A DNA stretch of 41,896 nucleotides from Micromonospora parastrephiae (GTDB taxonomy: Bacteria > Actinomycetota > Actinomycetes > Mycobacteriales > Micromonosporaceae): positions 1 to 41,896 of the forward strand of contig NZ_JAEVHM010000034.1 in assembly GCF_016802865.1 (NCBI RefSeq). Reading direction: 5' to 3'. Within the stretch, counting starts at the first letter, position 1. The number at the start of each line of letters is the position of its first letter. Positions 9,380 through 16,870 of this stretch are shown here, piece after piece. The translations under genes were made by a program, and so were the position numbers. Below the pieces are notes generated by a model. The model ran no database searches. It was not told the DNA's origin and saw only the letters and a program-made list of their open reading frames with translations.

Positions 9380-10186
9380 TCAGGCTGTTGTTGTGGTGGC
9401 GCGGGTGCGACGGTGGCGGCCGTACCAGGCGATACCGATTGCCACGCCCACACCGACGCCCAGTGCCGCTGCGGCCACCGGGACGGCGGGCCGCTCCCGC
9501 AGCCGGCGGCCCAGCGGGATCGGGTGCCGAAACTCCAGCACCGGCCACGCGTTCTCCGAGGCCAGCTTGCGTAGCTGCCGATCCGGGTTGACCACGCTCG
9601 GGTGCCCCACGCACTCCAGCAGCGGGCGATCACTGTACGAGTCGGAGTAGGCGTACGAGTCGGCCAGGTCGTAGTCCCGGGCGGCGGCCAACTCGGTGAC
9701 CGCCTCGACCTTGCTCGGACCTGCCGCGTAGAACTCGACCTCGCCGCTGTACCGGCCGTCGCGCACCGTCATGCGCGTGGCGATCACGTCGGTCACCCCG
9801 AGCAGCTCGCCGATCGGCCGGACCATCTCCTCGCCGGACGCGGAGACCAGCACGACGTCCCGACCGGCAGCCTGGTGCTCCTCGATCAGGGCGGCGGCCT
9901 CGGCGTACACGTAAGGGTTGATCAGCTCGTGCAGTGTCTCCGCGACGATCTGGCGGACCTGCTCCACCTGCCAGCCCTTGCAGAGCGCAGCCAGGTAGTC
10001 CCGTGTTCGGGCCATGGTCTGCTCGTCGGTGCCGCCCAGCCGGAACATCAGCTGCGCGTACGCCGACTTGACCACGTCACGCCGGGTGATCAGCCCGTCC
10101 CGGTAGAACGGCCGACCGAACGCCAGGGCGCTCGACTTGGCGATGACGGTCTTGTCCAGATCGAAGAAAGCGGCACTTCGGCCCAC
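9380..10186 (-). CDS. HAD-IB family hydrolase (SerB-like) with C-terminal membrane anchor
   Basis: A 268-residue phosphatase of the haloacid dehalogenase superfamily, subclass IB. Motif I is FDLDKT (residues 8-13, with Asp9 the predicted nucleophile and Asp11 the acid). Motif II is the serine in VLVSAS, motif III the lysine in GPSKVEAV, and motif IV the acidic YSDSYSDRPLLE. The last 40 residues contain a hydrophobic helix (VPVAAAALGVGVGVAIGIAW) followed by arginines, so the enzyme is probably tethered to the inner face of the membrane. The substrate cannot be told from sequence; SerB-like members act on small phosphate esters. The GTG at 10186 gives the motif I spacing usual for the family. 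The equivalent gene in mycobacteria sits beside ssd and the 6C RNA, as nearly here. Confidence 0.9.
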   Translation of the reverse strand: MGRSAAFFDLDKTVIAKSSALAFGRPFYRDGLITRRDVVKSAYAQLMFRLGGTDEQTMARTRDYLAALCKGWQVEQVRQIVAETLHELINPYVYAEAAALIEEHQAAGRDVVLVSASGEEMVRPIGELLGVTDVIATRMTVRDGRYSGEVEFYAAGPSKVEAVTELAAARDYDLADSYAYSDSYSDRPLLECVGHPSVVNPDRQLRKLASENAWPVLEFRHPIPLGRRLRERPAVPVAAAALGVGVGVAIGIAWYGRHRRTRATTTTA

Positions 10187-10412
10187 GGCGCGAAAGTCTA
10201 GCCGGATGGTCTATCGTCGGCGGGTGCCCGGGGTCACGCCACCCCTCAGACCTGCGGGCCGGCACCGCCATCTCCGCTCCGCGTGATCACGCTCACACTG
10301 CGCGAGGATATTTTCGCAGTGAGTGGAGACGGCACCACTCGACGTGACGGGCCCGCTCAGGCAGACTTGTCGGTACGACGAGCTTTCACATCCTCGAAAA
10401 CTGACAGACCCT

Positions 10413-10514
10413 CGGCGGTTGCACCCCCCGTGACCGCTGAGTGGTTCGGCTCGACCCCCCCGGAGCCGAACCTTCGACGACCCCCGTCTCCCCCCGACGG
10501 GGGTCGTCCCTTTT
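10413..10514 (+). ncRNA. 6C small RNA (actinobacterial, C-rich loops)
   Basis: Two consecutive hairpins have loops dominated by cytosines, the defining trait of the actinobacterial 6C RNA. Hairpin A: GGTTCGGCTC (10443-10452) pairs with GAGCCGAACC (10463-10472) around a loop with seven Cs. Hairpin B: GACGACCCCCGTC (10476-10488) pairs with GACGGGGGTCGTC (10496-10508) around TCCCCCC, followed by CCTTTTCC, a terminator tail on the plus strand. A third, weaker hairpin lies upstream: 10413-10419 with 10433-10439, containing CACCCCCC. The position, divergent from the HAD gene and near ssd, matches that of the 6C RNA (B11 in M. tuberculosis, scr3559 in S. coelicolor, from memory). In mycobacteria it affects growth, using its C-rich loops to pair with G-rich sites of target mRNAs. 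The 5' end is not resolved; a weak TTGTCG/CATCCT pair at 10367/10389 would start it near 10400. Confidence 0.87.
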
Positions 10515-10686
10515 CCGTGGGAGCGCGCCACCGCAGGCCACAGCTCGCTGTTCCGCCCGTCGCCGCCGATGGTCCGCGCCCGGGGCCAGCGGAGCAGGCC
10601 GGGCGGTGGCCCGCTCGCCAGGGGGCGGGTCGACGGCGCGGGGTGTCGAGACGGCACGCGCCTGCGCTATTCAGCTTCCGGCTGTT

Positions 10687-10724
10687 GCCAGGTGATGCCG
10701 AATACGCACTCGGCATCACCTGGC
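10687..10724 (-). terminator. Hairpin terminator after the secreted small protein
   Basis: A perfect 15-bp inverted repeat (GCCAGGTGATGCCGA at 10687-10701, partner at 10710-10724, 8-base loop). It lies about 115 bases beyond the stop of the minus-strand gene at 10840, and no gene lies between, so it may end that transcript. Confidence 0.65.
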
Positions 10725-10839
10725 GACTTTGCCGGGATCGTGGCCCACACCCCTCGACCTCTACCGGAGCATCGGGATGGTCGGCGGGATCCGGACTTCT
10801 GATCGGGCCTACTGATTGAGAACCGCCGACTGGCCTGGC

Positions 10840-11211
10840 CTAGACGTCCCGCACGAGCCGCACGCAGCTGTAGGCGACATACCCGAAACATCCCAGGCAG
10901 TCTGGGTGGACCTGGATCCACTTGTTGCCTCCACCGCAGGCCGTGTAGGAGCCGCCAGAGACATTGGAGCAGGCTGAGGGGGCCCAGGTGCCGGAGCGGA
11001 GGATCCCATCGGTCGGGTGGTTCGTGCCTGCGCCCAGGCGGATGTTGATGTTGCCCATGCCGGCCTTGGGCGTTACCGAACAGGACGCTGCGGCCTGTTG
11101 AGCGGATCCGCTCGGTGCGGCGGCGTGCCCCGGCGAGGCCATCGCCAACAGGATTGTTGCGATGACCAGGACGACGGTTGTCGACCGCTTGATCCCCGTT
11201 AGGACGTGCAT
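10840..11211 (-). CDS. Small secreted cysteine-rich SH3-like protein
   Basis: A 123-residue protein. The N-terminus is a signal peptide (MHVLTGIKRSTTVVLVIATI, ending at SPGHAAA near residue 33). The mature part has six cysteines and looks like a bacterial SH3 (SH3b) repeat: NIRLGAGTNHPTDGILRSGT near the start and GCFGYVAYSCVRLV at the end resemble the usual VRSGPGT and GYVxxxxVR ends of that fold. SH3b domains usually bind cell-wall peptides, but no enzyme domain accompanies this one, so its role is unknown. The ATG at 11211 follows AAGGGGAAAGG; an earlier in-frame ATG is less likely because it would bury the signal peptide. It diverges from the ECF sigma factor gene. The cysteine count suggests three disulfides in the mature protein. 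Confidence 0.75.
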   Translation of the reverse strand: MHVLTGIKRSTTVVLVIATILLAMASPGHAAAPSGSAQQAAASCSVTPKAGMGNINIRLGAGTNHPTDGILRSGTWAPSACSNVSGGSYTACGGGNKWIQVHPDCLGCFGYVAYSCVRLVRDV

Positions 11212-11531
11212 GCCTTTCCCCTTCGAGTTGTGATCGCGAATTTTCCCGGATTGACATCGTCTCATCTCGATACAACGCGGCATTAGGTAAATGTCACATC
11301 CGCGACAAGGGGTAGTTTTTGGCAGATCAATTTATTGTCGATCATTAGCCTGGCGGGCCCCGACGGCGACTCCCGGATGTGTCATGAAAGATGCGCGTCT
11401 TATGGGCGCAGCGCGCAGGACGCACGAGCGGGGCCAGGCTGCCAGGCAACAAGAAGGCGGCGCGAGAGCGGTTCCGCGCGGTAATCCTCGGTCCCGTCTC
11501 GACACAAGCCAGGGTGAGAGTCGCCGAGGCA
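11212..11531. other. Unusually AT-rich divergent promoter region
   Basis: About 320 bases between divergent genes, noticeably richer in A and T than the rest of the window between 11230 and 11350. On the plus strand TTGGCA (11319-11324) and TCATTA (11342-11347) are 17 bases apart and could weakly serve the sigma factor gene. No RNA gene seen. Confidence 0.4.
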
Positions 11532-12095
11532 ATGGGGGTTCGGGTGGGTCCACCGGAGAAGCGGGACGAGGACTGGTTCACCAGTCTCTACGCCGCCGAG
11601 TACGCGCACATCGTGAGGTACGGCCTGCGTCGACTCGCTGACGGCGATGCCTCGGCGGAGCTCGCCCAGGAGGTGTTCGTCGTCGCCTGGCGGCGCCGCC
11701 GCGAGGTGCCGGACCGCAGCCTGCCCTGGCTGTACGGGGTGGCCCGGCGCCTGCTGGCGAACCAGTGGCGGTCCCGACGTGCCGCCCCGGACGTCCTGCC
11801 GATCACCGACGCCGACCTGGCGCGGGTGGCGCACCCGTCCGGTGCCGACTCCACCGTGGGGGTCGCCGACGTCCGGGCGGCCCTGGCGACCCTCAACGAC
11901 GTGGATCAGGAGATCCTCCGGCTGATCGGTTGGGAGGAGCTGACGGTCTCCGAGGCGGCCCAGGTACTCGGCTGTACCCGCGCGACGGCGGCGGTGCGTC
12001 TGCATCGTGCCCGCCGCCGCCTCACCGAAGCGATGTCAGACCAGCCTGTCCGGCCCCAGCGTCCGGTGTTGGCGAGCATGCGAGAGGACCTGTGA
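11532..12095 (+). CDS. ECF-type RNA polymerase sigma factor
   Basis: An alternative sigma factor of about 187 residues. Region 2 runs from DWFTSLYAAEYAHIVRYGLR to the helix ending ANQWRSRR, with the ELAQEVFVVAWRR core-binding segment. Region 4 is the helix-turn-helix LTVSEAAQVLGCTRATAAVR followed by LHRARRRL. There is no region 3, as expected of the extracytoplasmic-function group. The frame is open far upstream; the ATG at 11532 was chosen because it gives a normal ECF N-terminus, but a GTG at 11544 (with GGGGG upstream) is equally possible. Its stop overlaps the start of the next gene (TGATG), so the two are translationally coupled and probably form a sigma/regulator pair. The signal is unknown. 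Confidence 0.9.
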   Translation: MGVRVGPPEKRDEDWFTSLYAAEYAHIVRYGLRRLADGDASAELAQEVFVVAWRRRREVPDRSLPWLYGVARRLLANQWRSRRAAPDVLPITDADLARVAHPSGADSTVGVADVRAALATLNDVDQEILRLIGWEELTVSEAAQVLGCTRATAAVRLHRARRRLTEAMSDQPVRPQRPVLASMREDL

Positions 12096-13105
12096 TGTTC
12101 GGAGCAGAGCGAACCCGAACCCTCCTCGGCCCGGTCGACCCGGCCCGGGACACCGCCGTGGCGCCACCCCTGGTTTCTGCGCGCGACCTGATCGACCGTG
12201 CCGGCACCGCGGGGTTGGCCGCCGGTCGTCGCCGCGTACGCCCGACCCGTCGGCTGGTCCTGACGGCCGGGACGTTGGCGGTCGCGGCCGGCGCCGTGGC
12301 GGTCTTCCAGCCGATCGACGGGGTCAACCCGGAGACGGGGGACCTGCACGAGGCCGCGCAAGGATCGGTGCTCGTGCCGGTCGCGTACCAGTTCGGCTCG
12401 GACGCGCCGGCGGCCGGCCCGCACCTGCGCGCCCTCGCCGGCAAGCTCGTCGACGCGGAGTACGACAACCGGGGCGGTCGCTACATGTATCACCACACCA
12501 AGCTGTGGGGCGACCCGGTGATGACCTCCGACGACGGCCGCTTTCACGTCGCCTTCGCCGACGAGACCAGGACCTGGCGAGCCGCCGACGGGACCGGGAA
12601 CCAGACCAGCGTTCAACTGGAACCGCAGTACCCGGACCAGGAGTCCCGGGACTACTGGCGACGCAATCTCAGGAAAGGCCCCGTGGTCGGCGGGACCCCC
12701 GCACCCGCCACCATTCCGCTGCCGCCCGTGGAACTCACGCCACCGCGTGCTGATCGGTCGCAGTTACGCGAACTGTTGAAGACCGGGTACGGCGCGGGCG
12801 CGGTGAGCAAGGAGGTCAGCAGGATCTACGGGGACTTCGTGGTGCCGCGGCGGACTCGCGGCGAGATCCTGCGGGTCCTCGCCGACGTTCCCGGCTTCCG
12901 CTGGCGAGGGCAGGTGACCGACCGCGTTGGACGCAAGGGTGTCGCGGTCACCTTCGACGACCGCGAGCACGACGCGCAGTCTCTGCTGATCTTCGATCCA
13001 CAGACGGGTGGGCTGCTCGCCCACGAGCAGTTGACGCTCGCACCCGTGCGGATGAGCTCGTACCAGGTGATCCTCGATACCGCCTGGACCGACCGGCTCG
13101 GCTGA
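12095..13105 (+). CDS. Membrane protein of CU044_5270 type, likely sigma-factor partner
   Basis: A 336-residue protein with one predicted membrane helix (RLVLTAGTLAVAAGAVAVFQ, about residues 50-70). An N-terminal cytoplasmic segment precedes it and a large extracytoplasmic domain follows, carrying RYMYHHTKLWG and a C-terminal part with VGRKGVAVTFDD and LLIFDPQTGGLLAHEQ. This plan matches actinobacterial proteins (CU044_5270 family) that often follow ECF sigma factor genes. They are thought to sense at the cell surface and act as anti-sigma-like partners, though I see no classical zinc anti-sigma motif. The ATG at 12095 overlaps the sigma stop codon and has GAGAGG upstream. A strong terminator follows. 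The family call is from memory of the layout and motifs; the regulatory role is inference from the coupling. Confidence 0.75.
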   Translation: MFGAERTRTLLGPVDPARDTAVAPPLVSARDLIDRAGTAGLAAGRRRVRPTRRLVLTAGTLAVAAGAVAVFQPIDGVNPETGDLHEAAQGSVLVPVAYQFGSDAPAAGPHLRALAGKLVDAEYDNRGGRYMYHHTKLWGDPVMTSDDGRFHVAFADETRTWRAADGTGNQTSVQLEPQYPDQESRDYWRRNLRKGPVVGGTPAPATIPLPPVELTPPRADRSQLRELLKTGYGAGAVSKEVSRIYGDFVVPRRTRGEILRVLADVPGFRWRGQVTDRVGRKGVAVTFDDREHDAQSLLIFDPQTGGLLAHEQLTLAPVRMSSYQVILDTAWTDRLG

Positions 13106-13113
13106 CCGCCGAC

Positions 13114-13145
13114 AGCGGGGCCGCTCCCTCGGGAGCGGCCCCGCT
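13114..13145 (+). terminator. Strong hairpin terminator after the sigma/partner operon
   Basis: AGCGGGGCCGCTCCC (13114-13128) pairs perfectly with 13131-13145, a 15-bp stem starting eight bases past the stop codon. Confidence 0.88.
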
Positions 13146-13214
13146 GCGTTCCAGGCCGGCCGGAGCGTCGTCCGACATGCTCCGCGCATAGCAGATCAAC
13201 TGTCCCGGCGGGCG

Positions 13215-13242
13215 TTGTCCACAGCCCGCGAAGTTGTCCACA
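13215..13242 (+). promoter_or_regulatory. Two perfect DnaA boxes upstream of ssd
   Basis: TTGTCCACA occurs at 13215-13223 and again at 13234-13242, same strand, 19 bases apart. This is the preferred DnaA-binding sequence in Streptomyces and Mycobacterium. The pair sits 82-109 bases upstream of the ssd start. No replication-origin genes are nearby, so a regulatory or DnaA-titrating role is more likely than an origin (inference). Confidence 0.65.
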
Positions 13243-13323
13243 GGCGGGGCGGTCGGGGCGGTTCCCGGGGCGGATTCCGAGCAGGGTCGGCGGCACAACC
13301 GAGCCCGACCGCTGGAGGCCGCG

Positions 13324-14430
13324 ATGCCACCCCGTACCTCCGTTCCACCGCCGATCCGCCGGCTTCCGCTGCTCGTCACCGGTGACGACGACCTGCTCGA
13401 CGACCTGCTTAGGCTCGCCGCCGCGGGCGGCACCGAGGTGGAACTCGCCGCCGATCCGGCGGCTGCCCGTACCCGCTGGCTTCCCGCGCCGCTGGTCCTG
13501 CTCGGTGCCGATCAGGCACAGCCGTGTCTGCGGGCGCGGCTGCCACATCGGCCCCGGCTGGTGCTGGTCGGCCGGGCCGGTCAGCTCGACCCGGGCTGGC
13601 AGGTCGCCGAGCTGATCGGGGCCGAGCATGTCGCCACGCTGCCGACTGCGGAGCCGTGGCTGGTGGATCGGTTCGCCGAGCAGGACCCCGGCCGCTCGGA
13701 CGGCTCCGGCGCCCGGATCGTCGCGCTGCTCGGTGGGCGCGGCGGTGCCGGCGCGAGTGTGCTCGCCGGTGGGCTGGCCGTGACCGCCGCGCGGGCGCGG
13801 CTGCGCACCCTGCTGGTCGACGCCGATCCGCTCGGCGGTGGCCTCGACCTCGTACTCGGTTGGGAGCAGCTGGAAGGGCTGCGCTGGCCGTCGCTCAGCG
13901 GTGCCGACGGACGGGTCGATGCCCCGGCGCTGGTCCGGGCACTGCCCAGCCGGGGTGACCTGGTGGTGCTCTCCTGGGATCGCGGTGACCTGCTGGCGTT
14001 GCCCGCGTCGGCGATGGCGGCGACCGTCGACGCCGCTCGACGGGGCCGGGACTTCGTGGTGATAGACCTGCCCCGGCAGTTGGACGACGCGGCCGTGGTC
14101 GCGTTGCAGGCAGCTGATCAGGCGTACGTCGTCGTACCGGCGGAGCTGCGCGCCACCGCGGCTGCCGCCCGGGTGGTGGCCGCCGCCGCACCGCACTGCG
14201 CCGCGCTCTCGGTGGTGGTGCGCGGGCCCGCCCCGGGCCGGTTACGCGCCACCGAGGTGGCGCGGGCGCTCGGGCTTCCCCTCGCCGGCGACGCTGCGCC
14301 CCGAGCCGGGGCTGTGCCGAGGGCTGGAACGGGGCGAGGCGCCGGCCGCCGCCGGGAAGGGCCGCTGGCGGCGCTCTGCCAGCGGATCGTCGCCGACCTC
14401 ACCGGCGTACCCGCGACAGGTGCGGCATGA
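13324..14430 (+). CDS. ssd: Septum-site determining protein Ssd (CpaE/TadZ/MinD-like ATPase family)
   Basis: A 368-residue member of the ParA/MinD superfamily that opens actinobacterial tad loci (Rv3660c type in M. tuberculosis, where it affects septation). Residues 1-120 form a receiver-like N-terminal domain. Residues from about 131 begin the ATPase domain with ALLGGRGGAGASVLAGG, a P-loop in which the usual KGGxGKT lysines are replaced (GGRGGAGAS), a known trait of the Ssd group. VDADPLGGGLDLVLGWEQ and VVIDLPRQLDDAAVVAL are the switch-like segments. The ATG at 13324 has GGAGG six bases upstream; an earlier in-frame ATG at 13234 lies within the DnaA-box region and is unlikely. The stop overlaps the tadA start by four bases. 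As a TadZ-like protein it probably places the secretion machine in the cell. Confidence 0.9.
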   Translation: MPPRTSVPPPIRRLPLLVTGDDDLLDDLLRLAAAGGTEVELAADPAAARTRWLPAPLVLLGADQAQPCLRARLPHRPRLVLVGRAGQLDPGWQVAELIGAEHVATLPTAEPWLVDRFAEQDPGRSDGSGARIVALLGGRGGAGASVLAGGLAVTAARARLRTLLVDADPLGGGLDLVLGWEQLEGLRWPSLSGADGRVDAPALVRALPSRGDLVVLSWDRGDLLALPASAMAATVDAARRGRDFVVIDLPRQLDDAAVVALQAADQAYVVVPAELRATAAAARVVAAAAPHCAALSVVVRGPAPGRLRATEVARALGLPLAGDAAPRAGAVPRAGTGRGAGRRREGPLAALCQRIVADLTGVPATGAA

Positions 14431-15638
14431 CGGGCCGGCCGGAGGACGCGACCCTCGCCGCCCGGGTGCGGCAGCGCATCGCCGGTGCCACCACCCCGGT
14501 CACGTCCGCGGCGATCGTCTCCGCCGTACGCGCGGAACCCGCCGCCGCCGTGCTCGGCGACACCGCCGTGCTGCGCATCGCGGACCGGGTGCACGACGAC
14601 CTCGTCGGCGCCGGGCCGCTGGCACCGCTGCTGGCCGACCCGGAGGTGACCGACGTACTGGTCAACGGCGTCCGGGTGTGGGTCGATCGGGGAGCGGGAC
14701 TGCATCAGGTCCCGGTGCCGATGGGCACGGTGGAGGATGTCCGCCGGTTGGCGCAGCGGCTGATCGCCACCGCCGGACGGCGGCTCGACGACGGCTCCCC
14801 GTACGCGGACGCCCGGCTCGCCGACGGCACCCGGCTGCACGCCGTGCTGCCGCCGGTGGCGACCGAGGGGCCCTACCTGTCGCTGCGCACCTTCCGGCAC
14901 CGGCCGTTCAGCCTCGACGAGTTGGTGCGTCAGGGGACGGTCCCGCGACCGGTGGCACCCGTGCTCGCCGCCGTCGTCGCCGCCCGGCTGGCGTACCTGG
15001 TCACCGGTGGCACCGGGTCAGGAAAGACGACCCTGCTCAACACGCTGCTCGGTCTGGTGCCGGCGACCGAACGGATCGTGCTGGTGGAGGATGCCGCCGA
15101 GCTGCGTCCGGGGCATCCGCACGTGGTGGGGCTCCAGGCGCGTACCGCCAATGTGGAGGGCTCGGGCGTGGTCAACCTCGCTGACCTGGTCCGACAGGCG
15201 CTGCGGATGCGCCCGGACCGGTTGGTGGTCGGTGAGTGCCGGGGCGGCGAGGTGGTCGACCTGCTGGCCGCGCTCAACACCGGCCATGACGGGGGCGCCG
15301 GCACGCTGCACGCCAACACGCCGTCCGACGTACCGGCGCGGCTGGAGGCGCTCGGCATGCTGGGCGGGCTGCCTCGCGCCGCGCTGCACGCCCAGGTGAT
15401 CGCCGCGTTGCAGGTCCTCTTCCAGGTACGACGTGGCGACCGGGGACGGGTCCTCGAGTCGATCTGCCTGCTGCTTCCGGAGGGGCCGGATCGGCTGGTC
15501 ACCGTGGTGCCCGCGTGGGTGCGTGGTCGTGGCCTGGGGCAGGCCGCGCGTGCGCTGGGGGCGCTGTTGCGCGAGCGTGGCGTGGCGGTGCCGCCGATCC
15601 TCGGTGAGCCGTGGCCCGGATCGGCGGGTCCGGCATGA
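14427..15638 (+). CDS. tadA: TadA-type secretion ATPase (CpaF family)
   Basis: A 403-residue hexameric type II/IV secretion ATPase that powers pilus assembly. Visible motifs: Walker A GGTGSGKTT at residues 194-202; the Asp box VLVEDAAELRPGHPHVVGLQ; Walker B PDRLVVGECRGGEV; and the His box NTGHDGGAGTLHANTP. The N-terminal half carries the domain typical of CpaF proteins (PLAPLLADPEVTDVLVNG). Its ATG overlaps the ssd stop (ATGA) and its stop overlaps tadB in the same way, so the operon is translationally coupled. Length fits the actinobacterial TadA group. Mycobacterial counterpart: Rv3659c (from memory). Confidence 0.95.
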   Translation: MTGRPEDATLAARVRQRIAGATTPVTSAAIVSAVRAEPAAAVLGDTAVLRIADRVHDDLVGAGPLAPLLADPEVTDVLVNGVRVWVDRGAGLHQVPVPMGTVEDVRRLAQRLIATAGRRLDDGSPYADARLADGTRLHAVLPPVATEGPYLSLRTFRHRPFSLDELVRQGTVPRPVAPVLAAVVAARLAYLVTGGTGSGKTTLLNTLLGLVPATERIVLVEDAAELRPGHPHVVGLQARTANVEGSGVVNLADLVRQALRMRPDRLVVGECRGGEVVDLLAALNTGHDGGAGTLHANTPSDVPARLEALGMLGGLPRAALHAQVIAALQVLFQVRRGDRGRVLESICLLLPEGPDRLVTVVPAWVRGRGLGQAARALGALLRERGVAVPPILGEPWPGSAGPA

Positions 15639-16870
15639 CGGGCGGATCGATGCTGGTGTCGGTGTTGCTCCTGGGTGCCGCGGTCCTGGTGGCGTGGCCC
15701 GTACGGACCATCCGGGCCCGCCGCCGTCGGGTGCTGGCCGCCGGCCGTGGCGCCGCCGGTGGTGATCCGGACGAGGCCCTGGTGCAGTGGGTCAGGGACC
15801 TGGGTCGCACACTCGACGGGCCCGCTGACCCGTCAACCTCGGGTCGCCCGGCCGCCGTTTCGCAGCGCCCGCCGTCGGCAGCGGATTCCGGTGGCGGCCA
15901 GGCGCTGGCCGCCCGGCCCAGCCGGGACATCGGCGCCCCGGGCTGGTTGGGGGCGGCGGGCGGATCGCTGGGTTCCACGCGTCCGGCAGGCCCGGCACGT
16001 CCGCCGACCCGCCGGGATCCGCGCCGCCCGGCCGGCACCACCGGACCCGGGGCGGTGACCCTGGTCGCAGAACCGGTTGCCGGCATCCCCGTCGCCGGGT
16101 CGACGTCCGCCGCCGATGGTCGCCGGGCCGTGGACGCGGACGGTCAGGGCCGCAGCGCGGGTGCCCGGGCAACGGATCCTCGCGCCGATGTGGATCGCCG
16201 CGACCAAGGGTTTGCCGGCCCCGATGACTGGCCGCATGGCAGGTCGAGGACGGGTGTCGCGGTGCGCGGTGCGCGGCCGGCGCGCGTACTGCTGCTGGTC
16301 GGCCTGGTGGGAGCCGGTGTCGGTGCCGTGATCGCCGGCCCGGTCGCCGGGGTCGCAATGGGTGGGTACGGCACGCTGGTCGTGCGGGGCCTGTTGCGCC
16401 AGCGAGCGAACCGGCGCGCCGAGCGGGTCCGGCGGCGTGGGTTGGACCACCTCTGCGGTCTCGCCGCTGATCTGCGGGCGGGCCTGCCCGTGCCGCCGGT
16501 CATCGAGATCGCCTCCACCAGCGGGTCGGATCGGCTCCGCCAGCTGACCTCGGCTGCGGTGCGGCTGGCGGACCGGACGGGCGCGCCGTTGGCGGAACTC
16601 GTCGAGCGGATCGAGGCGGACGCGCGGGCAACCGACCGAGGGCTGGCCGCCGCCGCGGCGCAGGCGGCCGGCGCGCGGGCCACCGCCTGGCTGTTGGCGG
16701 CCCTGCCGGTCGGCGGGATCGGGCTCGGGTACGGGATCGGCGTTGATCCCGTGGCGGTGCTCCTGCACAGCACGGTCGGCGGGGTGTGCGCTGTCCTCGC
16801 GATCGCCCTGCAGGTCGTCGGCCTGCTCTGGGCGGAGCGGCTGGGAGCGACGCAGGGGCGGGCCGCCTGA
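15635..16870 (+). CDS. tadB: TadB-like inner-membrane platform protein
   Basis: A 411-residue membrane protein with one N-terminal helix (SMLVSVLLLGAAVLVAWPV), a long Pro/Ala/Arg-rich disordered region (about residues 50-200), then the type II secretion F domain. That domain has the helix pair LLLVGLVGAGVGAVIAGPVA, the cytoplasmic bundle DHLCGLAADLRAGLPVPPVI, and two C-terminal membrane helices (ATAWLLAALPVGGIGLGYGI and VCAVLAIALQVVGLLW). It forms the base on which TadA acts. The disordered insert makes it longer than most TadB proteins (about 290-320). The ATG overlaps the tadA stop (ATGA), and the stop overlaps tadC by one base. Confidence 0.85.
   Translation: MTGGSMLVSVLLLGAAVLVAWPVRTIRARRRRVLAAGRGAAGGDPDEALVQWVRDLGRTLDGPADPSTSGRPAAVSQRPPSAADSGGGQALAARPSRDIGAPGWLGAAGGSLGSTRPAGPARPPTRRDPRRPAGTTGPGAVTLVAEPVAGIPVAGSTSAADGRRAVDADGQGRSAGARATDPRADVDRRDQGFAGPDDWPHGRSRTGVAVRGARPARVLLLVGLVGAGVGAVIAGPVAGVAMGGYGTLVVRGLLRQRANRRAERVRRRGLDHLCGLAADLRAGLPVPPVIEIASTSGSDRLRQLTSAAVRLADRTGAPLAELVERIEADARATDRGLAAAAAQAAGARATAWLLAALPVGGIGLGYGIGVDPVAVLLHSTVGGVCAVLAIALQVVGLLWAERLGATQGRAA

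Larger units (their letters stand above)
10187..10839. other. Intergenic region holding the 6C RNA
   Basis: About 650 bases between the HAD gene and the secreted small protein. Besides the 6C RNA and the hairpin at 10687-10724 it holds a 7-bp inverted repeat CACTGCG (10296-10302) / CGCAGTG (10315-10321), around an AT-rich GATATTTT. This lies about 110 bases upstream of the HAD gene and could be part of its promoter or operator. No protein-coding frame here looks real. Confidence 0.55.

Noticed and set aside
10283..10819. Open frames across the 6C RNA region
   Set aside because: No SD or family-like sequence; the region is explained by the RNA hairpins and terminators.
13215..13242. Replication origin at the DnaA boxes
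   Set aside because: Only two boxes, no AT-rich unwinding region, and no dnaA, dnaN or rpmH nearby.
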